Shown: positions 55,498 to 63,000, counted from the stretch's first letter. The stretch is 64,000 nt of DNA from a candidate division KSB1 bacterium (GCA_016214895.1 JACRMR010000023.1:1-64000); one strand, 5' to 3'. Notes: generated by a model from the sequence alone, not told the origin. Made by a program: numbers and translations.

Positions 55498-56139
55498 ATG
55501 TCATGTGATTGTTGCGACGGCGACGACGACGGGATGGTCGTCGAAGTCGGGGAGGTGGTGCCCGATTTTGCGCTCAAGACGTATGAGCCTTCCACGGGTG
55601 ATTGGGGCGAATTCTCGCTGGCGCGTACGCGCGAGGCGAAAAAGTGGTCGCTTCTCTTCTTCTATCCCGCCGACTATACATTTGTATGAACGACCGAGTT
55701 TGCGGCTCTGGCAGAGCTGCATGAGCGGTTTGCGCGACTGGGCGCGGAACTGGTGACGGTCTCGACGGACAGCCATTTCGTTCACTTGGCGTGGCAACGG
55801 GAAGAACCCGGACTGGCCAAGGTGAGGTTTTCGATGGGCGCGGACCGCAGCGGCGAGATTTCGCGGCTGTTTGGCGTGTGGGAGGCGGTGAGCGGCGAGG
55901 CCTATCGCGGCACGTTCATTATCGACCCTGATGGCGTTTTGCGCTCCATGGAGATCAACGCGAACAGCGTGGGCCGGAACATCGACGAGCTGATGCGCAA
56001 ATTCAAGGCATTTCTGCACGTAACAAAACATCCGAAGACGGATTGCCCGTCGAAGTGGAAAGATGACGGCGATCCGACGCTGCAGGCAAGCCCGAAGCTG
56101 GTCGGGCGCGTCTATTCGAAGGGCGGCGATCTGGCCTGA
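55498..56139 (+). CDS. AhpC/Prx-type peroxiredoxin, predicted selenoprotein (UGA = Sec)
   Basis: The frame from ATG 55498 (GAGG eight bases upstream) reaches TGA at 55687-55689 and continues in the same frame to 56139, giving 213 residues if UGA is decoded. The TGA falls in FFYPADYTFV-U-TTEF, where peroxiredoxins have the peroxidatic Cys (FYPADFTFVCPTE). The downstream half is a normal Prx/AhpC (LVTVSTDSHFVHLAW; GTFIIDPDGVLRSMEIN) and keeps the AhpC-type resolving Cys in TDCPSKWKD near residue 182. The expected product reduces peroxides with a selenenic intermediate. The N-terminus has an unusual Cys-x-Cys-Cys cluster (MSCDCCDG). A SECIS-like hairpin follows the UGA. A sequencing error turning TGC/TGT into TGA is the main alternative. 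Confidence 0.85.
55702..55720 (+). promoter_or_regulatory. Bacterial SECIS-like hairpin
   Basis: GCGGCUCUGGCAGAGCUGC forms an 8-bp stem (one G-U pair) with loop GGC, which carries G in the first two loop positions. The loop begins 20 nt after the UGA, inside the 16-37 nt range known for SelB-dependent bacterial SECIS elements. Confidence 0.75.
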
Positions 56140-56170
56140 TCGCGGTCTTCGACAACGGGCAGGTAGAGCA

Positions 56171-56200
56171 AGCGCCCCGACTCATCTGAGTCGGGGCGCT
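56171..56200. terminator. Bidirectional terminator, peroxiredoxin/gdhA
   Basis: A perfect 14-bp stem (AGCGCCCCGACTCA with TGAGTCGGGGCGCT) with a two-base loop lies between the convergent genes. T-runs are short on both sides. Confidence 0.8.
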
Positions 56201-56243
56201 CTTGTCCTTAGTCCGCGCGGCCTTTCGGTCGCGTGAATCGCGA

Positions 56244-57608
56244 CTACACGAGACCCTGCTCCATCATCGCGTTGGAGACTTTCAGGAATCCGGCGATGTT
56301 GGCGCCGTCCACGTAGTTGCCTTTCCGACCGTACGCCTCGGCGGCGTCCTTGCAGGACTTATGAATGTTCTTCATGATGTTGTGCAAGCGCTCGTCCACC
56401 TCTTCGCGCGGCCAGGCCAGCCGCATGCTGTTCTGGCTCATCTCGAGGCCGGAGGTGGCGACACCGCCCGCATTGGCGGCCTTGCCGGGTCCGTAGAGAA
56501 TATGCGCATCGAGGAAGACTTCCACACCATCCGGCGACGTCGGCATATTCGCGCCTTCAGACACGACACTGACTCCGTTCTTGACCAGATGCGCGGCATC
56601 CGCGCCGTTGATCTCATTCTGCGTGGCGCTCGGGAACGCACATTGCGCCTTGATCTCCCACAACGGATTGGAGCCATTCTTGGCGCCGTTGATCGGAGTG
56701 AAGGTCGCGCTCTTGTACTTGTCCGCGTACTCCTTGATCCGACCGCGGCGAGTGTTCTTGAGTTCCATGACAAACGCCAGCTTGTCGGCGCTGATCCCTT
56801 CCGGATCGTACACAAACCCATCGGAGTCCGACAGGGTCACGGGTTTCGCGCCCAGCTGATTGAGTTTCTCGACCGTGTACTGCGCAACATTGCCGCTGCC
56901 CGAGACCAAACACGTCTTCCCCTTCAGCGAGTCGTTCTTGGTCCCCAGCATTTCGGCCGCGAAATAGACCGCACCGTAGCCGGTGGCTTCGGGCCGGATC
57001 AGCGACCCGCCCCAGGCCAGGCCTTTGCCGGTGAACACGCCCGTGAATTCGTTCCGCAGACGCTTGTACATGCCGAACAGATAACCGATCTCACGACCGC
57101 CGACGCCGATGTCACCGGCCGGCACGTCGGTATTCGCGCCGATGTGACGGAACAGCTCGCACATGAAGCTCTGGCAGAAGCGCATGACTTCCGTGTCGCT
57201 CTTGCCCTTGGGATCGAAATCGGAGCCGCCCTTGCCGCCGCCCATGGGCAGAGTGGTCAGGCTGTTTTTCAAGACCTGCTCGAAGGCCAGGAACTTGAGG
57301 ATGCCCAGGTTGACCGTCGGGTGGAAGCGCAGGCCGCCCTTGTACGGTCCGAGCACGCTGTTCATCTCAATGCGGTAACCGCGATTGACATGCACATTGC
57401 CCTTGTCATCTTCCCACGGAACCCGAAACATGATCACGCGTTCCGGTTCGACCATCCGCTCCAGGATTCTCGCCTTGCGGAATTCGGGGAATTTGTGGTA
57501 AACTGTCTCCAGCGATTCAACGACTTCCTGCACGGCTTGCAGAAACTCAGGCTCGCACGGATTCTTGGCTTTGACCTCCGCCATGAAGGAGGTCACGAAA
57601 TCAGACAT
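56244..57608 (-). CDS. gdhA: NADP-type glutamate dehydrogenase
   Basis: Catalyses reversible reductive amination of 2-oxoglutarate with ammonium. The 454-residue chain matches the ~450-residue hexameric bacterial GdhA. The substrate-binding PMGGGKGGSDFDPKGKSD holds the catalytic Lys near residue 125. The Rossmann domain contains VSGSGNVAQYTVEKL near residue 235. The Ser that distinguishes many NADP-type enzymes was not verified. I chose the ATG at 57608, preceded by AAAGGAG with a six-base gap, over the earlier in-frame start. Confidence 0.96.
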   Translation of the reverse strand: MSDFVTSFMAEVKAKNPCEPEFLQAVQEVVESLETVYHKFPEFRKARILERMVEPERVIMFRVPWEDDKGNVHVNRGYRIEMNSVLGPYKGGLRFHPTVNLGILKFLAFEQVLKNSLTTLPMGGGKGGSDFDPKGKSDTEVMRFCQSFMCELFRHIGANTDVPAGDIGVGGREIGYLFGMYKRLRNEFTGVFTGKGLAWGGSLIRPEATGYGAVYFAAEMLGTKNDSLKGKTCLVSGSGNVAQYTVEKLNQLGAKPVTLSDSDGFVYDPEGISADKLAFVMELKNTRRGRIKEYADKYKSATFTPINGAKNGSNPLWEIKAQCAFPSATQNEINGADAAHLVKNGVSVVSEGANMPTSPDGVEVFLDAHILYGPGKAANAGGVATSGLEMSQNSMRLAWPREEVDERLHNIMKNIHKSCKDAAEAYGRKGNYVDGANIAGFLKVSNAMMEQGLV

Positions 57609-57743
57609 GAATTGCTCCTTTACCAACAGGGTTACTCGTTGGAGATTGACTGAAGGGCGGGCAAGTGTCGGCGATAGGCACTGTGTCGGCCCGTGGTGTT
57701 AGTGATTCGACAAAAACGCGGAACAGTGTGGACCGCCCCTCGC

Positions 57744-58010
57744 CTATCCTACAAATTGATACTCTTCGCAATTCCACACGCCGTCGTCCGGTTTCTGCAG
57801 CGTGCACTTGTTGACGAACTCGCAGAGGTTGCACAGGCCGACGAATTCGGTGGGATGCGGTTTGGCGACTTTCGGCTTGACATGATGATGCGCAAGTTCC
57901 TTGCTCACGAATTGCTCGCATTGCAGCACGGCGCTGCCGTGATGCATCGAACAGGTGGGCCCAATCGCGCAGGACATACAAATTCCGTGAGCGGCTAATC
58001 GATACGGCAT
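57744..58010 (-). CDS. Small Cys-rich putative metal/Fe-S-binding protein
   Basis: An 88-residue protein with two Cys clusters: GICMSCAIGPTCSMHHG plus LQCEQF in the first half and VGLCNLCEFVNKCTLQKP with VWNCEEYQ in the second. The repeated CxxC...C...C spacing suggests two metal sites or one iron-sulphur cluster. The ATG at 58010 has GGGAG eight bases upstream; a GTG at 58079 would add 23 residues including another Cys. No family name is known to me. It lies 135 bp upstream of gdhA on the same strand. Confidence 0.7.
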   Translation of the reverse strand: MPYRLAAHGICMSCAIGPTCSMHHGSAVLQCEQFVSKELAHHHVKPKVAKPHPTEFVGLCNLCEFVNKCTLQKPDDGVWNCEEYQFVG

Positions 58011-58097
58011 GGTCCAGTCTCCCGGATGTGGCTCGCCGCCCGTGGCAACATCGGCGGCGCAAGTTCGGACGATCTTCACCTTAACATGCTATCATAG

Positions 58098-58126
58098 CAA
58101 TTAAGCAATAGCGGCGTAATTGTCAA
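58098..58126 (-). promoter_or_regulatory. Putative promoter of the Cys-rich protein
   Basis: On the minus strand a consensus TTGACA (58126-58121), 17 bp, then TAATTG (58103-58098). A perfect palindrome TGCTATCATAGCA (58088-58100) overlaps the -10 region and could be an operator. Confidence 0.45.
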
Positions 58127-58252
58127 GTGAATTTTTGCACAAAGTCGGTGCGATCAATGACAATTGGCCAGTTTCGGGTACGGTGACGCTTAGCCTCCGT
58201 ATTAGCCTGACCCACCTCGCATTCGGCGCCGGCTCGTTGCGCAGGGCAAATT

Positions 58253-58286
58253 CCGCCGAGCGGGGACCGTTCCCCGCCGGTATGAA
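58253..58286 (-). repeat. GATTCCGGC-family hairpin repeat (inverted copy)
   Basis: CCGCCGAGCGGGGAC on the plus strand is followed by GTTCCCCGCCGGTAT. It matches the reverse complement of the unit at 23084-23117 with a different inner stem. Confidence 0.5.
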
Positions 58287-58589
58287 CAAGCTTCGCGCCA
58301 CGACTTTCGCCAAGTAACAACAACCGCGCACAGCGGAAGGCTCAAGAAATTGAACGTAATGGCAACGACCGAGCGTGCGGAAATTCTAAGGGATTGGGGT
58401 TCCGACCTTGTGAGTTCGTGCGCAACGGCACGAGGTGGGTCATGAAACGAGAAGAGAGGCTTTGCGGGCCTCTCTGCGGATCCTAATCAATGTCACCCCG
58501 CCGAGTGAAGCTCGGCAAGCAGCACGTGCCACTCTACAAATCCCTTGACGCGCCTACCAAGGTCGGCAGTGCGGGGAGGCATCGAGTGC

Positions 58590-58829
58590 CTAAAGTTCCT
58601 TCGCGATGTCGGCTGCGTCAAGCCTCAAATGCGCCGCCGCTGTTGTGAGGATCGATAGCAGCGTCCCCGCCTTGATTTCCCGGTGATTCGGCACAACGAC
58701 TTCACACTCAGGTGGCCCGGGATGTTTCAACACAACGTGGCTCCCGGATTGCCTGATTTCCACGGAACCATGTTATTTCAGAACCCGGATCAGATCGTTT
58801 GGCCGGACATCACGAGGTAGCCTGACCAT
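58590..58829 (-). pseudogene. hicA toxin pseudogene (in-frame TAA at codon 19)
   Basis: Translation from ATG 58829 gives MVRLPRDVRPNDLIRVLK, then TAA (58775-58773), then HGSVEIRQSGSHVVLKHPG and a normal HicA C-terminus (LLSILTTAAAHLRLDAADI) up to TAG. The whole is 80 codons, the usual size for a HicA mRNA interferase, and includes the catalytic-type His in GSHVVL. A single substitution in the TAA codon would restore it. It starts 3 bp after the intact hicB-like gene. An undetected sequencing error would be the alternative to decay. Confidence 0.8.
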
Positions 58830-58832
58830 GAT

Positions 58833-59075
58833 CTACGCCGCCACCGGATTCACCGCGATCGTCTCTTCGCGCGTCGTCATGTGCAGGAGTCGAATCACCT
58901 TGGGCTTTGACGACTTGTCCTCATAGTAGAGATTCACCGCGTCGCGCACCATCACCTTGAGGTCCTCCCAACTATCACCCTGCGTAAAAATATTCACGCC
59001 GAGCGCACGCGCGTTGTAACCGCCCTCTTCCGCCTCGCGGACTTCGAAGATGATCTCAGTTTGGGATTCTGACAT
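58833..59075 (-). CDS. HicB-like antitoxin
   Basis: An 80-residue partial-RNase-H-fold antitoxin (IIFEVREAEEGGYNARALGV, then IFTQGDSWEDLKVMVRDAV). It is of the short type found with LPRDV-type HicA toxins and lacks a separate DNA-binding tail. The gene is intact, whereas the downstream hicA carries a stop codon, so it is an orphan antitoxin. The order is hicB then hicA. Confidence 0.8.
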   Translation of the reverse strand: MSESQTEIIFEVREAEEGGYNARALGVNIFTQGDSWEDLKVMVRDAVNLYYEDKSSKPKVIRLLHMTTREETIAVNPVAA

Positions 59076-59121
59076 AGTGACAATACTCCAAATTGAAGAG
59101 CGGGCGCGGTGCGGCGCTAAT

Positions 59122-59353
59122 TCACTTCTCGCGGAATCGCTTTTCGAACTCCTTGCGGGTCATTCCCAGACTGCGCAGCGATGTTCGGACATGCAAATCG
59201 GGAACGTCTTTGCAATGCTCTTGATGACAATTGGACGCCCAAGGAGTCGTCCGGCTTGTCCCAAATCTCGTGGCTACTCTCGGTGCGGACGCGGACAAGG
59301 CCAAGCCTTTTCAGAAACGCTTTCCATTTCTTGGTCGGAATTTGCGGAGGCGA
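59122..59353 (-). pseudogene. hicA-type toxin pseudogene with two frameshifts
   Basis: Three consecutive frames encode one HicA-like protein. PPQIPTKKWKAFLKRLGLV and RVRTESSHEIWDKPDDSLG are in one frame, RPIVIKSIAK in the next, and DVPDLHVRTSLRSLGMTRKE with EFEKRFREK in the third, ending at TGA 59122. Two single-base deletions (near 59247 and 59217) explain it. The usual ATG before PP is also missing. The HicA-type His is in SSHEIW. It begins 8 bp after the intact hicB at 59361-59696. Confidence 0.72.
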
Positions 59354-59360
59354 GCTTTCC

Positions 59361-59696
59361 TCAAACCGTCGTATAGGAAATGGGAACGCTGGTTCTGGTC
59401 AGGCGAACCGATCTTGATCGCACGGCGCGCTTGTTCTTCGCGGACAATTCAGGCGGTTGGTATTTTGGAGTGGGTTTCTGCTTCAGCGTCCATCCGAGGC
59501 CGAGTATGACCTTCTCCAACGTACCCTTGCGTTCCGTCTCCTTGACAAAAATCTTCAGCGCCTGCTCGAATGACTTCTTGGCCGCCGCTTCCGCGCGTCC
59601 ATACGAGGACAGATCCAGCTCAGGGCAGTACGCGACAAAGTAGTCGCCCTCCTGACTGATCAATACGCGGACATTGATTTTGAATTTCTTTGTCAT
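59361..59696 (-). CDS. HicB family antitoxin
   Basis: A 111-residue HicB: VRVLISQEGDYFVAYCPELD, then LSSYGRAEAAAKKSFEQAL, is the classic pseudo-RNase-H signature. A basic C-terminal tail follows. The ATG at 59696 gives MTKKFKINVRVL; longer readings add unconserved residues. The adjacent hicA is frameshifted, making this a second orphan antitoxin beside 58833-59075. Confidence 0.8.
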   Translation of the reverse strand: MTKKFKINVRVLISQEGDYFVAYCPELDLSSYGRAEAAAKKSFEQALKIFVKETERKGTLEKVILGLGWTLKQKPTPKYQPPELSAKNKRAVRSRSVRLTRTSVPISYTTV

Positions 59697-59768
59697 GCGG
59701 GATTTGCGAGAATTACGATTCAGCGCGACGTCGAAGAGCGCATATCCGTGCGGCACGACGGACCACCC

Positions 59769-59793
59769 GGGCGGGTCACGGACCCGCCCCTAC
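59769..59793 (-). repeat. GTAG-headed REP overlapping a stop codon
   Basis: On the minus strand it reads GTAGGGGCGGGTCCGTGACC then CGCCC, a strong hairpin. TAG of the head is the stop of the DUF35 gene at 59790-60185. The same type occurs at 63125-63169 and 105-127. Confidence 0.65.
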
Positions 59794-60185
59794 TCCGGGA
59801 CGACCTTGTAGCCGTACAGATGCAGGCCTTCGTCGCCGTCGTCCATGAGTTTGCGAAACTCGACGCGGACCTTCATGCCGATCTTGACCTGATCGAGCGG
59901 GCAGTCAGCGAGCTGACAGGTGATGCGGCCGCCGCCGTTGAGTTCGACAATGCAAAGCGCGTAGGGACCGATTTTTTCGAATCCCATCGGCGCGACGCGG
60001 ATGACGGTGTAAGTGAGGATTTCGCCGGTGTACTCGAGCCGGACGGGCTTGAACTTACGATTGCCGTTGCCCGGTTCGACCTGCCGCGCGGGAAAGAACA
60101 CCTTGCCGGTCTTGGCCGACTTGTTCGCCTCGCCGCGATAGCGTTCAGGGATTTCGCGCCAGTAGCGCGCAGTTGAACGGAACAT
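59790..60185 (-). CDS. DUF35 OB-fold protein lacking its zinc ribbon cysteines
   Basis: A 131-residue DUF35-family protein. In archaea this family forms the scaffold that joins acetoacetyl-CoA thiolase to HMG-CoA synthase, and in PhlB-like systems it supports acyltransfer. The OB-fold part is clear (YTGEILTYTVIRVAPMGF; PYALCIVELNGG; KIGMKVRVEF). The N-terminal zinc ribbon normally reads CxxCGxxxFPPRxxCPxC. Here it is SAKTGKVFFPARQVEPGN, so all four Cys are replaced. It follows the thiolase gene by 111 bp, and its stop codon lies in a REP. Confidence 0.85.
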   Translation of the reverse strand: MFRSTARYWREIPERYRGEANKSAKTGKVFFPARQVEPGNGNRKFKPVRLEYTGEILTYTVIRVAPMGFEKIGPYALCIVELNGGGRITCQLADCPLDQVKIGMKVRVEFRKLMDDGDEGLHLYGYKVVPE

Positions 60186-60296
60186 ATTTTGTCCTGAGTG
60201 TTGACTGCCTGGTTGGGTAAACTTGAAACTTCAAACTTGAAACTCGACCCGCTTCGGTTCTGAACTCACGTCTCAAGTTTCACGTTTCACGTTTTC

Positions 60297-61475
60297 CTAC
60301 ATTGACTTGAGGATGTGCACAATCGCACTGCCCCCGCTGCCGCCCATGTTCTGGGTGAGGCCGACCTTGGCCTTCTTGAGCTGACGCTCGCCGGCTTCGC
60401 CGCGCAATTGCTGAACGATTTCGATCACCTGCGCAATCCCCGTCGCACCCACGGGATGCCCCTTCGATTTGAGACCGCCCGAGGTGTTGATGGGCATCTT
60501 GCCGTCGCGCGCCGTGGCACCGGACAGCGCCGCTTCGCCCCCCTTCCCCTTCGCGAAGAAGCCGAGCGCTTCGGTCGTACAAATCTCCGCGATGGTGAAA
60601 CAGTCGTGAACTTCGGCCAGCTGAATCTGCTTCACCGGATCGTCGATGTTCGCCATCTTGTAGGCGTGTTTCGCGGCGATTTCGGTGCTCTTCAAATAGG
60701 TCAGATCCTCGCGGTCATGCAGGGCGATGGTATCCGTTGCCGCACCGGTTCCGATCACCGCCACGATCGGATGATTCTTGAACTTCTTCTTCGCGAGTTC
60801 GATCGGCGCCAGAATGCACGCCGCCGCACCGTCGGTAATCGGCGAGCAATCATAGAGCCGCAGCGGATCGGCGACCATCGTGGACTTGAACGTGTCTTCC
60901 ATCGTCAGCTTCATGCGGAACTGCGCGTTGGAGTTCAGAAATCCGTTGGCGTGATTCTTCACGGTCACGGCGCTGAGCTGCTGCCGGAATTTGTCCGCGG
61001 GAATCTTGTACTTCTTGGCGTACGCATTGGCGATCATCGCGTACAGCCCGGGGAACGTCGCGCCGTTGTAGCCTTCGTATTCCTGATCCGCCGCCGTGGC
61101 CAGGGTATAAGTCGCGGCTCCGCCATCGACATCGAGCATCTTCTCGACGCCGCTGACCATCACGACGTCACTGAGGCCGAGCGCGACCTCCATCCAGCCC
61201 GTGCGGAACGCAAGTCCGCCCGAGGCGCAAGCCGACTCGACGCGCGCGGCGGGAATCGGACACTGACCGAGATAATCGGCGAGCATGCTGGCCAGGTGTT
61301 CCTGACCGACGAACAGGCCCGGCGACATCGAACCGACATACAGCGAGTCGATCTTGTCGACGCCCGCATCGTCCATCGCTTTCAGCGCGGCATCCACAAA
61401 GATCTCGCGCAGGCTCATCTCCCAGAGTTCGCCCCACTTATTGAGGCCGACTCCGATGACGGCTACATCTCTCAT
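60297..61475 (-). CDS. Thiolase family acetyl-CoA acetyltransferase (archaeal/SCP2 type)
   Basis: A 392-residue thiolase. The nucleophilic Cys is in [15 protein letters not shown] near residue 85, and the C-terminal His is in [14 protein letters not shown] near residue 343. The second Cys (CxG) typical of degradative thiolases is replaced in [13 protein letters not shown], as in archaeal-type enzymes. The expected reaction is condensation of two acetyl-CoA to acetoacetyl-CoA, pulled forward by the HMG-CoA synthase encoded upstream. Operon partners are HMG-CoA synthase, DUF4242 protein and DUF35 protein. Confidence 0.9.
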   Translation of the reverse strand: MRDVAVIGVGLNKWGELWEMSLREIFVDAALKAMDDAGVDKIDSLYVGSMSPGLFVGQEHLASMLADYLGQCPIPAARVESACASGGLAFRTGWMEVALGLSDVVMVSGVEKMLDVDGGAATYTLATAADQEYEGYNGATFPGLYAMIANAYAKKYKIPADKFRQQLSAVTVKNHANGFLNSNAQFRMKLTMEDTFKSTMVADPLRLYDCSPITDGAAACILAPIELAKKKFKNHPIVAVIGTGAATDTIALHDREDLTYLKSTEIAAKHAYKMANIDDPVKQIQLAEVHDCFTIAEICTTEALGFFAKGKGGEAALSGATARDGKMPINTSGGLKSKGHPVGATGIAQVIEIVQQLRGEAGERQLKKAKVGLTQNMGGSGGSAIVHILKSM

Positions 61476-61537
61476 GCGAAATATCCTATTGGTGGTTATG
61501 GCAATTCAAACAAGTACGGCGTTCGCGGACGTCGCGC

Positions 61538-61819
61538 TCAGATCCCGGCTTCCGCCGTAGTGGGATCGATAATGGACACCACTTCCGAGATCCGGTCCGC
61601 GGGGAACCCGGCTTCGCGAGCGTGTTCGCGGATAATCTCTTCGCTGGGCGCGAGGTACACGCAGTAGAGCTTATCCCCGGTGATATAGCTCTGCACCCAC
61701 TGGATGCTCGGGCCGAGGATGTTGAGCACGATGCAGGATTTTTGCGCGGCGTTGCGCTTTACTTCAGCATCCCAGTTTCCTGCGCCTGGAACGTTCCGTT
61801 CAATGATGTACTTCGGCAT
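61538..61819 (-). CDS. DUF4242 family protein
   Basis: A 93-residue ferredoxin-like alpha/beta protein of the DUF4242 family (MPKYIIERNVPGAGNW; WVQSYITGDKLYCVYLAPS; IREHAREAGFPADRISEV). Members have an uncharacterised role and are sometimes annotated nickel-binding. The ATG at 61819 follows GGGAGGA. Its position between HMG-CoA synthase and thiolase genes suggests a role tied to that pathway, but this is only inference from context. Confidence 0.8.
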   Translation of the reverse strand: MPKYIIERNVPGAGNWDAEVKRNAAQKSCIVLNILGPSIQWVQSYITGDKLYCVYLAPSEEIIREHAREAGFPADRISEVVSIIDPTTAEAGI

Positions 61820-61938
61820 AATGTCCTCCCTCGAGTTCTGCAATTCCATCGGTCAATGATAGTGGCCCTGCCGCTGGCTCTCGGCCAAACCTCGGTTTCG
61901 GGTTTCGGGTTTCGGCGGTCGGCATTCAGCGCTTCAGA

Positions 61939-63000
61939 TCAGTGTCCCGCCATGTGAATCTTGCCGCGGAACTTGACGTACGTGCCGTAATCAAGGTACA
62001 CCTTGTTCTCGTGCAGTTGCGGGTGCGTCTGCGGAGCCAGTTTGGCCTTGCCCTTGATCTCGTCGGTCACCGTGTAGATGAAACCGTCGGAGCCCGCGCC
62101 CGAGCCGTAGCTGACCATGAAGATGCGGTCGCCGGGCTTGGCGATATCGAGAATGGCGGTGAGGCCGATCGGCGACGCGCCGGAATAGGTGTTGCCCAGC
62201 CACGGCGTGAGCCAGCCCGTTTCGTACTGCTTCTTGTTGAAGCCGAGCATCTCGGCGGCGCGCGACGGGAACTTGCCGTTCGGCTGATGAAAGACGCAGT
62301 ACTTGAAGTCTTCCGGCTTCGTCCCGGACTTCTTCAGGAGGTCTTTGGCCGCGCCCAGCGAATGTTTGAAGTAGGCGGCGTCGCCGGTGAAGCGGCCGCC
62401 GTGCGACGGATAGAACGCATGCTCGCGGCGCCAGAAATCCGGCGTGTCGGTCATGTATGTGTTCGTGAAATCAACCGTCGCGACGACGTTCTTCTTGCCG
62501 AACAGAAAGGCCGCGGCTCCGGCGGAGGCGGAATATTCGAGCGCATCGCCGGGCGCGCCCTGCGATGTATCCGCGCCGATGCCGAGGCCGTAATCGAGGA
62601 CGCCGGATTTCACATGGGAGTAGGCGATGAACATGCCTTCCGAACCCGCTTTGCAGGCAAATTCGAGGTCCGCGACGCGGCAATCGGGCGTTGCGCCGAG
62701 CGCTTCGGCCACGGTCGTGCCCGTCGGCTTGACGGCGTACGGATGCGATTCCGAACCGACATAGCAGCAGCCGATCTCTGCCGGATCGATCTTCGCGCGG
62801 ACGACCGCGCGGCGCGCGGCTTCGACGGACATGGTGATGACATCCTGATCGGGGCTGGGGACGCTTTTTTCGAACAGCATGAGTCCGCGCTTGTACGATT
62901 CGGAGTCAGCGCCCCAGACTTTGGCGATTTCTTCAAGTTTGATGCGGTAGCGTGGGATGTACGATCCCCAGCCGATGATGCCGATTCCGGCCTTGGCCAT
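61939..63000 (-). CDS. Archaeal-type hydroxymethylglutaryl-CoA synthase
   Basis: A 353-residue thiolase-fold enzyme. Long matches to the archaeal HMG-CoA synthase type are visible: IIGWGSYIPRYRIKLEEIA, YVGSESHPYAVKPTGTTVAE, DLEFACKAGSEG (nucleophilic Cys near residue 115), GADTSQGAPGDALEYSASAG, DTPDFWRREH, and VFHQPNGKFPSRAAEMLGF with the catalytic His. It condenses acetoacetyl-CoA and acetyl-CoA. The length and blocks differ from the ~390-residue bacterial MvaS type. GGAGG lies 4 bp before the ATG. It is the first gene of the thiolase/DUF35 operon; no HMG-CoA reductase is visible in the window. Confidence 0.92.
   Translation of the reverse strand: MAKAGIGIIGWGSYIPRYRIKLEEIAKVWGADSESYKRGLMLFEKSVPSPDQDVITMSVEAARRAVVRAKIDPAEIGCCYVGSESHPYAVKPTGTTVAEALGATPDCRVADLEFACKAGSEGMFIAYSHVKSGVLDYGLGIGADTSQGAPGDALEYSASAGAAAFLFGKKNVVATVDFTNTYMTDTPDFWRREHAFYPSHGGRFTGDAAYFKHSLGAAKDLLKKSGTKPEDFKYCVFHQPNGKFPSRAAEMLGFNKKQYETGWLTPWLGNTYSGASPIGLTAILDIAKPGDRIFMVSYGSGAGSDGFIYTVTDEIKGKAKLAPQTHPQLHENKVYLDYGTYVKFRGKIHMAGH

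Larger units (their letters stand above)
58011..58589. other. Spacer with promoter, REP hairpin and degenerate repeats
   Basis: Apart from the promoter and palindrome near 58100, this holds a GATTCCGGC-family hairpin (58253-58286) and a GAGAGGC/GCCTCTC hairpin near 58454-58474. No gene is supported. Confidence 0.5.

Noticed and set aside
55498-55689. A 63-codon truncated peroxiredoxin as a separate gene, or a pseudogene
   Set aside because: The frame continues without shift after TGA, the TGA sits exactly at the active-site Cys codon and a SECIS-like hairpin follows, so recoding explains it better than decay.
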